Source: Pantoea latae (GTDB lineage Bacteria > Pseudomonadota > Gammaproteobacteria > Enterobacterales > Enterobacteriaceae). From it: a DNA stretch of 64,000 nt. The notes under the pieces were generated by a model. That model was not told the DNA's origin. It ran no database searches and worked only from the letters and a program-made list of their open reading frames with translations. Positions 39,240 to 46,799 of this stretch are shown one piece after another (within the stretch, counting starts at the first letter, position 1; every line of letters begins with the position of its first letter). Position numbers and translations under genes: made by a program. The stretch spans positions 151,340 to 215,339 of the forward strand of contig NZ_MWUE01000007.1 of assembly GCF_002077695.1 (NCBI RefSeq), read 5' to 3'.

Positions 39240-39644
39240 TTACTGGCCGAGGGTAAGGGTTTTCAGCATCAGGTTTTTCGCCGTGTTCATCACCTCGACG
39301 TTGGCCTGATAGCTGCGCGAGGCGGAGAGGGTGTTGACCATCTCCCCCGCCACGTCGACGTTCGGCATATGCAGATAGCCTCTGCTGTCCGCCAGCGGAT
39401 CGCCGGGCGAGTAGACCAGCCGCTCCGGCGCGTTGCTCTCTACCACCTCGCTGACGCGCACCCCGCCGGTCTGCTGGCCCGGCGCGCTGTCGAGCCGGAA
39501 TACCACCTCTTTCGCCCGGTAGGGTTTGCCCGCTGGCCCGACAACGCTGTCGGCGTTGGCCATATTGCTGGCGCTGACGTTGAGCCGCTTTGACTGCGCC
39601 GCCATCGCCGAACCGGAAATAGTAAATATTGAGAACAGAGACAT
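39240..39644 (-). CDS. flgC: flagellar proximal rod protein FlgC
   Basis: FlgC is a proximal rod subunit. The 134-residue protein begins [34 protein letters not shown] and ends [39 protein letters not shown], both family hallmarks, and the length equals E. coli FlgC. It starts 8 bases after flgB. Confidence 0.97.
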   Translation of the reverse strand: MSLFSIFTISGSAMAAQSKRLNVSASNMANADSVVGPAGKPYRAKEVVFRLDSAPGQQTGGVRVSEVVESNAPERLVYSPGDPLADSRGYLHMPNVDVAGEMVNTLSASRSYQANVEVMNTAKNLMLKTLTLGQ

Positions 39645-39652
39645 AGAACGTA

Positions 39653-40066
39653 TTACCCCTGATTAATCGCACTCATCATATTTTTAATTTGCGTGCCGAG
39701 AATGGTCAGCCCTGACTGATAGCGCACGCTGTTATCCGCGAAATTAACCCGTTCGCGATCCATATCGACGGTATTACCATCGGCGGCGGGCTGATCCGGA
39801 ATGCGATATAACAGCGCGCCGTTATTGCTGGCCGATGCGGTGGCCGCAATATGTCTGCCGGACGTGAGCGTTAGCGTCAGCGGCGCGCGGTTATTATTAT
39901 CTTCAGCGACCGCCGCTTTTAACTGCGCGGCAAAATCAATATCCCTGGCGAGATAACCGGGCGTGTCGGCGTTCGCTACGTTTGACGCCAGAATATCCTG
40001 ACGCTTATTGAGAAGCGCCAGCGCCTGCTGCTGAAAACGCAACGCCCTGTCGAGTTTATCAAGCAT
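39653..40066 (-). CDS. flgB: flagellar proximal rod protein FlgB
   Basis: FlgB is the rod protein next to FliE at the base of the rod. The 137-residue protein has [46 protein letters not shown] and a C-terminal [24 protein letters not shown], typical of the family. Length matches E. coli (138). It is the first gene of the flgB-to-flgL run and is divergent from flgA. Confidence 0.97.
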   Translation of the reverse strand: MLDKLDRALRFQQQALALLNKRQDILASNVANADTPGYLARDIDFAAQLKAAVAEDNNNRAPLTLTLTSGRHIAATASASNNGALLYRIPDQPAADGNTVDMDRERVNFADNSVRYQSGLTILGTQIKNMMSAINQG

Positions 40067-40302
40067 AAATAAGGAGTCTCATCATTCGGGAAACAGGATT
40101 GCGGCATCTTAGAGGAGAGTAAAAAATATCTATAATTAAAAAAGGAAACAAAATCAGGGTTACTTGCCTGCTTTACGCGGCAGCAACAAAGCGGCAATAA
40201 ATAATAGCGTTAAACGGCCGCAGAAATGACGCTATTTCGTCTCAATAAAATAACGCGCTTTCGCCTAAAATAATGGCGCCTCTTGATGCTGGAAAGAATG
40301 CG
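40067..40302 (+). promoter_or_regulatory. divergent flgB / flgA promoter region
   Basis: A 236-base AT-rich gap between the starts of flgB (minus) and flgA (plus). In enteric bacteria FlhDC activates both operons from this gap. AT-rich runs near 40200-40275 fit a promoter region, but I cannot define the FlhDC boxes by eye. GGAAAG at 40291-40296 is the flgA ribosome site. No other feature is visible. Confidence 0.5.
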
Positions 40303-41037
40303 ATGCTAATGCGCTACGCCGATTTATTTTTTAATCTGCCTGTTCGCCGCCCTGGCGCGCTCGCCAGCGCCGTTATCGCGGCGTGGATAGCCGCCTTTTT
40401 CTTGCCCGCTGCGGCAGAGGCCGACGGGTTATCTGAGGATATTGCCGCACTCTTTACCCGGGCGATGCGCTTTCCGCCGCAGGCGCGTCCCGTACTGCAG
40501 GTGACGCTGCTGACGCCGCCCGCGCAGCTGGCAACGCTCTGTCCTGCTCCCGCGCTCGCGCTGAGCGGCGGCCTGAGCCGGCTGGCCGGCCTGCACAGCG
40601 TGATCGCACAGTGCGGCGCGCAGCACCATTTTTTGCAGGTGAACCTGACGGTGACGGCGAGCTGGTGGCAGGCGGCTGGCCCAATCGCACCGGGGCAAAT
40701 CCTCCGTGCAGAGCAGATCCGCGCGCAGCGTGGCTCCCTTGCCCATGCGCCTGCCGGCCTGATCTTTGATCCTCAGCGCATTATCGGCCGCGTCGCCCAG
40801 CGCGCCATCCGACCGGGCGAGGCGCTGGTGGAAAGCCAGCTGCGCCAGCAGCGTGCCATCCGCGCCGGGGAGAAAGTAGAGATGATCTACAACGGCGACG
40901 GCTTCTGCATTCGCGCGGCGGGCAAGGCGCTGGACAATGGTGCGCTGCATCAGCGCGTGCGTATTCAGACGCCCTCCGGCGAGATTATTACCGCGACCGC
41001 CGTCGCGCCCGGCCAGGCCAGAGTCACGGCGGACTAG
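40303..41037 (+). CDS. flgA: P-ring assembly chaperone FlgA
   Basis: FlgA is a periplasmic chaperone for FlgI during P-ring assembly. The ATG at 40303 (GGAAAG six bases upstream) gives 244 residues. There is a hydrophobic signal region (GALASAVIAAWIAAFFLPAAAEA), though the stretch before it is longer than usual. The conserved SAF domain follows (TASWWQAAGPIAPGQILRAEQIRAQRGSL; GRVAQRAIRPGEALVESQLRQQRAIRAGEKVEMIYNGDGFCIRAAGKALDNG). ATG 40273 and ATG 40309 are alternative starts. It is followed by flgM after a gap holding a sigma-28-like promoter. Confidence 0.93.
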   Translation: MLMRYADLFFNLPVRRPGALASAVIAAWIAAFFLPAAAEADGLSEDIAALFTRAMRFPPQARPVLQVTLLTPPAQLATLCPAPALALSGGLSRLAGLHSVIAQCGAQHHFLQVNLTVTASWWQAAGPIAPGQILRAEQIRAQRGSLAHAPAGLIFDPQRIIGRVAQRAIRPGEALVESQLRQQRAIRAGEKVEMIYNGDGFCIRAAGKALDNGALHQRVRIQTPSGEIITATAVAPGQARVTAD

Positions 41038-41058
41038 CAGGATAATTTTTCTTTCGCC

Positions 41059-41085
41059 TTTAGTATTTTTTGCCGCAACCGATAG
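41059..41085 (+). promoter_or_regulatory. sigma-28-type promoter for flgM-flgN
   Basis: TTTAGTAT (41059-41066) and ACCGATAG (41078-41085) are separated by 11 bases, matching the spacing and most bases of the enteric sigma-28 consensus (TAAAGTTT, 11 bases, GCCGATAA). It lies about 48 bases before flgM. The same class of promoter drives flgMN in E. coli and Salmonella. Confidence 0.6.
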
Positions 41086-41132
41086 TTTTAGTAAGGGAAA
41101 AAATCGCCTCTCTTTTATTGTCGAGGAACATG

Positions 41133-41411
41133 ATGAGCATAGACCGCACGCCAAAAATTACGCCCACGACGCTGTCGCCGATTCGCCAGAACGCAGCGAA
41201 ACGCGCCGACAAGGGCGCCACGCCGCAGGCCGCGCGCGCCGGCACCCGAGTCAGTCTGAGCCATCAGCTCCAGGCGCTCCAGCGCGACGAGAGTCAGGAT
41301 CTGGATTATGCGCAGCTCGACAAGATTAAATCCGCGCTGGCGAGCGGGGAATTGCCGATCGATACCGATAAAATCGCTCACTCGCTGGTGCGGGATATAT
41401 TCTCTCTTTAA
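41133..41411 (+). CDS. flgM: anti-sigma-28 factor FlgM
   Basis: FlgM binds FliA until the hook is finished and is then exported. The ATG at 41133 (GAGGA five bases upstream; a second ATG at 41130) gives 92 residues, near the E. coli 97. The start MSIDRT is identical to E. coli FlgM. The C-terminal sigma-binding half has LDYAQLDKIKSALASGELPIDTDKIAHSLVRDIFS. It is followed by flgN after 21 bases and probably also lies on the flgA transcript. Confidence 0.93.
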   Translation: MSIDRTPKITPTTLSPIRQNAAKRADKGATPQAARAGTRVSLSHQLQALQRDESQDLDYAQLDKIKSALASGELPIDTDKIAHSLVRDIFSL

Positions 41412-41432
41412 TCAACAAAGCGTAACGCCTCA

Positions 41433-41876
41433 ATGGATAATTTACGTCATACGCTGATGAATATGCAGCAGCTGCTTGAAGAGCTGCGCGCAATTCTGTC
41501 AGACGAGCTGGCGCAGCTGCAATCTCCTCAGGTGAATCCCGTCTCTCTGCAAAGGCTGTCCGATAATAAAAGCCGCCTGCTGTCAGCGCTGAATTTTTAT
41601 GATGAACAGCGCAAACTGGCAGAAAGCGCGCTGCATATTGCGGCGCCCTATCGCCAGCTGCCGCCGTTAACGCCGCACTGGGAGAAAATCGCCGCCGCGG
41701 TTCGCCTCACTAAAGAGATTAACGACCGCATTTATCCGCTGATTGAATTACAGATGAAAAAGGCAGCCACGCTAAATAAGCTGGTCGCGAAAGCGGGAGC
41801 CGGCGCGTCGCTTTATTGCGCCGACGGCAGGACGCAGAGCACTCTAAAAGGAAAGGCGTATAACATTAATATCTGA
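41433..41876 (+). CDS. flgN: FlgK/FlgL export chaperone FlgN
   Basis: FlgN is the chaperone for hook-filament junction proteins. The 147-residue helical protein matches the family in length (E. coli 138), in the LRHTLMNMQQLLEELRAILSDELAQLQS start, and in the KKAATLNKLVAKAGAGASLYCADGRTQ segment near the C-terminus. It directly follows flgM, the usual order. Downstream is a chemoreceptor gene after about 120 bases. Confidence 0.92.
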   Translation: MDNLRHTLMNMQQLLEELRAILSDELAQLQSPQVNPVSLQRLSDNKSRLLSALNFYDEQRKLAESALHIAAPYRQLPPLTPHWEKIAAAVRLTKEINDRIYPLIELQMKKAATLNKLVAKAGAGASLYCADGRTQSTLKGKAYNINI

Positions 41877-41999
41877 TGCCTCAACAGCCGCACCTTTTTT
41901 TTACCCCGCCATCGCCCCTGAACCTGTCACTCTATTCTGCGCCTTCCAGGCCGCACGTCAGGTTAGCCCGATCGGCGAATATCACTAAAAGGCTTATTT

Positions 42000-43043
42000 A
42001 TGAAAGCAGTGCTAAAAAAAATAACGGCAGTGATTCGGCCTGGTCGTCGGCGACCCGCCGTCTGCACGCCTGCGCCGGTTAAGGTGGTTTCTGACCGCGC
42101 AGCGCAGCCGGTCTATGAGCGCATTATCTGTACACAGCTGTTGAAAGGCGTGGCGACGCTGGAAGCGGTGCGTGACGCGCTGCTTCAGTCGAGCCAGGAT
42201 CTCCGTCACGAGCAGCAGACCATCGACGCGCTCAACAGCCGCAACAGCAGCGCCAAGACGTCGCTGGAGAACCTGGTCAGGCTCATTGCTCAGATCGACC
42301 TGAGCGTCGCGCAGAGCAGCGAGTCGCTGGCGCAGTTCCAGCTCTCTTTTGCCGAGATCAATAAATATATTAACGAAATCAACCAGCTTTCCCGACAAAC
42401 TAATCTGATTGCCGTCAACTCCGCCATTGAAGCCGCCCACGTCGGCAGCAAAGGTGCCGGGTTTAGCGTGATCGCTAAAGAGATCAAATACCTTTCCGAC
42501 CAGGTTAACCTCAGCGCCGACAATATCTCGGCGTTGACGCGGACCATTGAGCAGCGCGCCGGCAACGTCTGCAACGTGGTGTCCGATCAGCGGCCGGTGA
42601 TTGAGCATATCAATCGGGATATCAGCCATATCGTTGAGTCGATTAAGTTTGTTATCTCGCGCTCGGTCAGAATGCAGTCGATTATCGCCTATATCTCGAC
42701 GCTACAGTTTCTCAACACCGTAAAGCTGGATCATGTGATCTGGAAACTCCAGATCTATGCGCTGCTGCTGGAAAAGCAGGCTGACTATCGCGTCAATGCC
42801 CATACCGACTGCCGCCTGGGCAAATGGTACTACGAAGGCGAGGGGCGCGACTTTGCGCAGCTTGACGCCTACCGTCGGCTAGAGGCGCCTCACGCCAGCG
42901 TGCACGCCAGCGGACGGGCGGCGCTGGAGGCCTTTTTCAACCAGGATAGCCAGGGCATGACGGCGGCGCTGGAAAAAATGGAGTCGGCCAGCCATCAGGT
43001 GGTGCGACTGGTCGATGAGCTGGCGGCCAGTATCAAATATTAA
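42000..43043 (+). CDS. soluble chemoreceptor-like protein with C-terminal CZB zinc domain
   Basis: A 347-residue protein with no membrane segment. Residues about 60-230 are a long coiled coil with a chemoreceptor signalling hairpin (INQLSRQTNLIAVNSAIEAAHVGSKGAGFSVIAKEIKYLSDQV). Residues about 240-345 are a CZB (chemoreceptor zinc-binding) domain with all expected ligands: His245 (LDHVIWK), Cys271 (HTDCRLGKWYYEG), His298 and His302 (PHASVH). CZB receptors of other bacteria sense zinc or oxidants such as hypochlorite. The hairpin tip is unlike the near-invariant [16 protein letters not shown], so coupling to CheA/CheW may differ. There is no CheR-binding pentapeptide at the C-terminus. It lies between flgN and flhDC; AAAGG precedes the ATG. 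Confidence 0.88.
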   Translation: MKAVLKKITAVIRPGRRRPAVCTPAPVKVVSDRAAQPVYERIICTQLLKGVATLEAVRDALLQSSQDLRHEQQTIDALNSRNSSAKTSLENLVRLIAQIDLSVAQSSESLAQFQLSFAEINKYINEINQLSRQTNLIAVNSAIEAAHVGSKGAGFSVIAKEIKYLSDQVNLSADNISALTRTIEQRAGNVCNVVSDQRPVIEHINRDISHIVESIKFVISRSVRMQSIIAYISTLQFLNTVKLDHVIWKLQIYALLLEKQADYRVNAHTDCRLGKWYYEGEGRDFAQLDAYRRLEAPHASVHASGRAALEAFFNQDSQGMTAALEKMESASHQVVRLVDELAASIKY

Positions 43044-43328
43044 TGAACCGACGCGGCCAGCATAAAGCGCTGTTAATAAAAAACGACACATAATATCAGG
43101 CTACCTCTATCGGCAGCGGTTAATTATCTTAACTAAAGAGGACAAATGTTATAAAAATCCTTTTCTGTCTGGGAAAACGCTGAAAAGCCAACTGGTTATA
43201 AGTGTTTGATTGCGATCGGTATTTTCCCTTTAACCCAGGGTTCATTGAATATTCATTAAGTTTCCAGATGCTACTTTATATTTATCATGAATAAATCGAC
43301 AACAGCATGATATCAATCGAGAAAACAA
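43044..43328 (+). promoter_or_regulatory. flhDC upstream region
   Basis: A 285-base AT-rich gap before flhD. In enteric bacteria the long flhDC leader is where CRP, H-NS, RcsB, OmpR and others act. I see AT tracts (around 43135-43165 and 43250-43300) but cannot define a CRP site or start point with confidence. No hairpin terminator follows the chemoreceptor gene. Confidence 0.45.
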
Positions 43329-43676
43329 ATGCAAAACATTCCTGAACAAGATGATAACGTCCAAAATATTAACGACCTGAATCTCTCCTATTTACTTTTG
43401 GCGCAATCGCTTATCAAAGAGGATAAAGAGGCGGCGCGCTTCCGACTGGGATTAACGGAATCCTTAATGGACAGTTTGAGAAATCTCTCTGTTCCCCAGT
43501 TGATAAAACTCGCCTCAACCAATCAGTTAATCTGCCAGCTACGTATTAACAGCGAGGCAGTGATTGATTTCCTGACTAAAGATTCGCGTATCGATGCGCT
43601 ACAGCACGTACATACCGGTATTATTTTGTCGACCGATCTCCTTCATACTCTTCCTGCCGCAGAGTCGGTAAAGTGA
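43329..43676 (+). CDS. flhD: flagellar master regulator subunit FlhD
   Basis: FlhD pairs with FlhC to form the activator of class 2 flagellar operons. The 115-residue protein has NINDLNLSYLLLAQSLIKEDKEAARFRLGL, SVPQLIKLASTNQLICQLR (with the conserved Cys) and DALQHVHTGIILSTDLL, and matches E. coli FlhD in length (116-119). flhC follows after 10 bases, so this is the complete flhDC operon. The gene has lower GC than most of the window. A second FlhD-like gene lies at 27182-27637. Confidence 0.95.
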   Translation: MQNIPEQDDNVQNINDLNLSYLLLAQSLIKEDKEAARFRLGLTESLMDSLRNLSVPQLIKLASTNQLICQLRINSEAVIDFLTKDSRIDALQHVHTGIILSTDLLHTLPAAESVK

Positions 43677-43686
43677 TGGCCATGCG

Positions 43687-44238
43687 ATGAACGACCAAAG
43701 TATTCTTAGTGAAGTTAATGATATCCATATTGCGATGGCGTTAATTTCCGCCGGCGCGCGTATGCAGGTGTTAGAAAGTGAAACCGCCCTCAGCCGCAGA
43801 AAACTGCTGCGCCTGTATAAAGAGATCAACGGCTGTTCGCCGGCAAAAGGCATGCTGCCGTTTTCACCCGACTGGTTTATGGCGTGGGAGCAAAATATTC
43901 ACTCTTCGCTGTTTTATAATATCTATCTTTATCTGCAAAAAATGGAAAAACAGCGCCCGGTGTTAACGCTGCTGAAAGCCTATCGCCTTTACAGCGAACA
44001 GTGTCCGTGCGAGCCGGGCGAAAAACCGGTGCTGGAATTTACCCGCGCCTGGACGCTGCTGCGTTTTATTGACTGTAATATGCTGGAGCAGGTTGCCTGT
44101 TCCGTTTGCGGCGGCAACTTTATTTCCACTTCGCGCTACACCAATGCGCTGTTCACCTGTAGCCTGTGTCATCCGCCTTCGCGCGCCAGCAAAAAAAGTC
44201 CCGTCAGAAGCGAAATATTTTCTGAAGCGATGACGTGA
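43687..44238 (+). CDS. flhC: flagellar master regulator subunit FlhC
   Basis: FlhC provides most of the DNA-binding surface of the FlhD4C2 complex. The 183-residue protein has the N-terminal IHIAMALISAGARMQVLESETALSRRKLLRLYKEINGCSPAKGMLPFSPDWFMAWEQNIHSSLFYN block. The zinc site is Cys138/Cys141 and Cys158/Cys161 (ACSVCGGNF; TCSLCHPPSRA). Length is near E. coli FlhC (192). It is co-transcribed with flhD. It is the only flhC in the window. Confidence 0.96.
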   Translation: MNDQSILSEVNDIHIAMALISAGARMQVLESETALSRRKLLRLYKEINGCSPAKGMLPFSPDWFMAWEQNIHSSLFYNIYLYLQKMEKQRPVLTLLKAYRLYSEQCPCEPGEKPVLEFTRAWTLLRFIDCNMLEQVACSVCGGNFISTSRYTNALFTCSLCHPPSRASKKSPVRSEIFSEAMT

Positions 44239-44335
44239 CCAACACGCCAGCGAATCCACGCCTGACGCGCAACTCGACCGGAGGTCACCGCCAAATAATA
44301 AATAAGCCATCATTCGTTTTTGATTATTGCGTCAT

Positions 44336-44356
44336 AGCGAAAGCGATAATTTCGCT
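44336..44356. other. hairpin between flhC and the modification island
   Basis: AGCGAAA (44336-44342) and TTTCGCT (44350-44356) form a 7-base perfect stem with a 7-base loop about 98 bases after flhC. No U run follows, so it is at best a weak terminator. It may mark the boundary between the regulator operon and the glycosylation genes. Confidence 0.35.
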
Positions 44357-44414
44357 AGACTGCGCCGGACTCTATTAACGCTTCCAGACGTGACGTCGAC
44401 TCCGGTAAAAACTA

Positions 44415-46790
44415 ATGAAAAATAACGCTGCCTCATTTAAAGAAATTGAACAGCAATTTCTGGCAAGCCGCGCCAGCATATTCTCGCTCGACTGCTTCGA
44501 TACGCTTTACTGGCGCAAGGTTTCACGTCCTTCCGATATATTTACGCGCTTGCAGCATGGACTCTGCCCGGCGGCGCGCATGCGCGCCGAAGCCAGCGCC
44601 AGAGGCCATCAGTTTATTACCTGCGGCAGAGAAGAGGTAACCCTCGCCGAGATCTATACGCAGCTGGCCGAGCACTTCAGCCCGGACGCGCAGCGCCAAA
44701 TGGTGGAGCGCGAGCTGGCGCTGGAAATCGAGCACGGCTTTCTGTTTCCCCCGGCGCTGGCGCTGCTGCGTCAGGCGAAAGCGCGCGGTATGCGCACCCT
44801 GATCGTCAGCGATACCTGGTACAGCGCAGCGCAGCTGGGGCGAATACTGGCGGCGCACGACGCGACCCTGCCGCAGCTTATCGACCATATTTACTGCTCG
44901 GCTGACTATGGCTACGCAAAATCGATCCAGCTCTGGCCTGCGATCCTTCAGCGCGAACAGGCGGCGCCGCAGACGATTTTTCACATTGGCGACCATCCCG
45001 TGGCCGACGCTGCGGCGCCCGCGGCGCTGGGGATTCACGCCGTACACTTCCAGCAGAACGACGCGGCGATCCTGAATCTGCTGGAGCAGCGCGTGCTGGC
45101 CGCCAGCCTGCTGTTTCCCGCCAGCCGCCATACCGCCCCAATCCCTTCGCTTTTTCACCCCTGCTACTCCGTGGCGCTACGCGGCGAGATCGACGGCGAG
45201 ACGCTGACGGCATGGGGCGTGCTCGGTCCGGTTCTCTACGCCTTCGCGCGTTTTATTCAGCAGCAGCGCGAGAACATTCCTGGCGTGAAGCTGGGATTTT
45301 TGCTGCGCGACGGCTATATGCCGCATCGCGCCTATCAGACGCTCTATCCAGACCAGCCCTGCGCCCAGCTGCATATTTCGCGGTTTACCTCGATATGCAG
45401 CGCCTTTCACGACAAAGCCAGCATCGTGGCTTACCTGAATAAAACCCTGTGCGACGGGGCGAGCGTTGCAGCGAAGCGCATCACGCCCTCGGGCTTCGCC
45501 ATGATAGCGCGCCACCTCATGCTGAGCGCCGGACAGACCGAGCGGCTCAGACGCCAGCTGGAAAAGCGGCACTACGCCAGCGACGCTCTCTGCCAGGCGC
45601 TGCTCGCGCCGGAACAGGTGCAGCATACCCTGGCGCGCTCGGCCGCGATGCGCCGCCGCCTGATCGCCCATCTGCAGCAGGCGCTACAGCTTCAGCCCGG
45701 CGACACGCTGATGCTGATCGATCTCGGCTATAGCGGCACCACGCAGAATTTGCTCGCCGGGCTGCTGGAAAAAGCGCTCTCTATCCGGGTGCGCGGCTGC
45801 TATCTGATCGCCGCCTGGGTGCCGGGCTGGCGGCACAACCGCACCGCGATGATCGATCCCGATCGCGCTGAGTATCGGACGATCCGCGCGCTGACCCAGT
45901 TTATTACCCCCTTTGAGATGCTCTGCTCCTCCCATGCGCGCTCTGTCGTCGACTATAGCGCGACGGGCGAGCCGGTGACCGAAGGCGATCCGCTGCCGCC
46001 CTCTCTGCTGGCGGCCCTGCGCCATATCCAGCAGCAGGCGCTGGCGTGCGTGCGGCTGGCCGACGAGATGGCGATCCCCGCGTCGCAAAGTCTGTGGGAC
46101 GCGGCCGCGATCGATCTGGCCCGCTACGCCTACTTTCCGCTGGCCGATGAGACGCGCCTGCAGTCGCAGATGGCAGGCGACATCAATATGGGCACCCGCG
46201 TGGTCAGAACCCTGGTCGACGTGCCCGCAGCGATCGACTTTATGCGCCGCTTCGGCGTTACGCGCCTGTCGATGAGCGAAAGCGATCGGGCGCGCACCAA
46301 TTTTCCTTCGGAGCTGCGCAGCTGCGGCGTCGAGTATGCGCTGTCGATGTTCGCCAGCACCCGTTTTGCCCTGAACTGGTCACTGACCAGCAGCACCCCG
46401 CGCCAGCAGACGCTGGAGGCGCTGTTTATCCAGGATGCGCAGCGCGCGCAAAGCGAAACGCTGACGGCCAGCAGCACCTTTGACGGCTACTTTTCACTCT
46501 ATATTCCGCTGATTACCCCGGAAGTGGCGCTGCTGGTGGGCAAAACGCTGCGCGACATGGAGATTTATCGCGTCAGCCTGACGCCTCAGCGCGCACTCTG
46601 CCGCGAAAGCGAGGCAGATCAGGCGCAGCCGCTGCTGCAGGACCATGACTTTTTTATCGATGGCGCGACGGTGATCAATAACCTGGCGCTGAATCTGCAG
46701 GAGGAGGGATTTCTCTATTTCCGTCCGCAGCAGCAGCCGACCACGCCTTCGGTGATCCAGCTGATTTACCGTCCCCTGCAGGAAAAATAA
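44415..46790 (+). CDS. large HAD-superfamily protein of surface-glycan type, probably flagellin modification
   Basis: A 791-residue soluble protein. The N-terminal ~240 residues are a HAD domain: motif I SLDCFDTL (Asp26), motif II IVSDTW (Ser132), motif III Lys169, and motif IV IGDHPVAD (Asp193, Asp198). The usual second Asp of motif I is replaced by Phe28, so a simple phosphatase role is uncertain. The rest (from about residue 240) includes LGFLLRDGYMPHRAYQTLYP and MLIDLGYSGTTQNLLAGLL, seen in large HAD-like proteins of polysaccharide clusters. It starts 176 bases after flhC and is followed by the giant glycosyltransferase after 9 bases, so the two are co-transcribed. I infer that it helps make or attach the filament glycan; the reaction is unknown. 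Confidence 0.75.
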   Translation: MKNNAASFKEIEQQFLASRASIFSLDCFDTLYWRKVSRPSDIFTRLQHGLCPAARMRAEASARGHQFITCGREEVTLAEIYTQLAEHFSPDAQRQMVERELALEIEHGFLFPPALALLRQAKARGMRTLIVSDTWYSAAQLGRILAAHDATLPQLIDHIYCSADYGYAKSIQLWPAILQREQAAPQTIFHIGDHPVADAAAPAALGIHAVHFQQNDAAILNLLEQRVLAASLLFPASRHTAPIPSLFHPCYSVALRGEIDGETLTAWGVLGPVLYAFARFIQQQRENIPGVKLGFLLRDGYMPHRAYQTLYPDQPCAQLHISRFTSICSAFHDKASIVAYLNKTLCDGASVAAKRITPSGFAMIARHLMLSAGQTERLRRQLEKRHYASDALCQALLAPEQVQHTLARSAAMRRRLIAHLQQALQLQPGDTLMLIDLGYSGTTQNLLAGLLEKALSIRVRGCYLIAAWVPGWRHNRTAMIDPDRAEYRTIRALTQFITPFEMLCSSHARSVVDYSATGEPVTEGDPLPPSLLAALRHIQQQALACVRLADEMAIPASQSLWDAAAIDLARYAYFPLADETRLQSQMAGDINMGTRVVRTLVDVPAAIDFMRRFGVTRLSMSESDRARTNFPSELRSCGVEYALSMFASTRFALNWSLTSSTPRQQTLEALFIQDAQRAQSETLTASSTFDGYFSLYIPLITPEVALLVGKTLRDMEIYRVSLTPQRALCRESEADQAQPLLQDHDFFIDGATVINNLALNLQEEGFLYFRPQQQPTTPSVIQLIYRPLQEK

Positions 46791-46799
46791 GGAATCATT

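Noticed and set aside
1189..44238. Secondary lateral (flag-2 type) flagellar system
   Set aside because: The locus has flhDC, flgM, fliA, fliS/T, cheZ and E. coli-like gene order within operons, matching the primary enteric system rather than the lateral type with its own sigma-54-type regulator.
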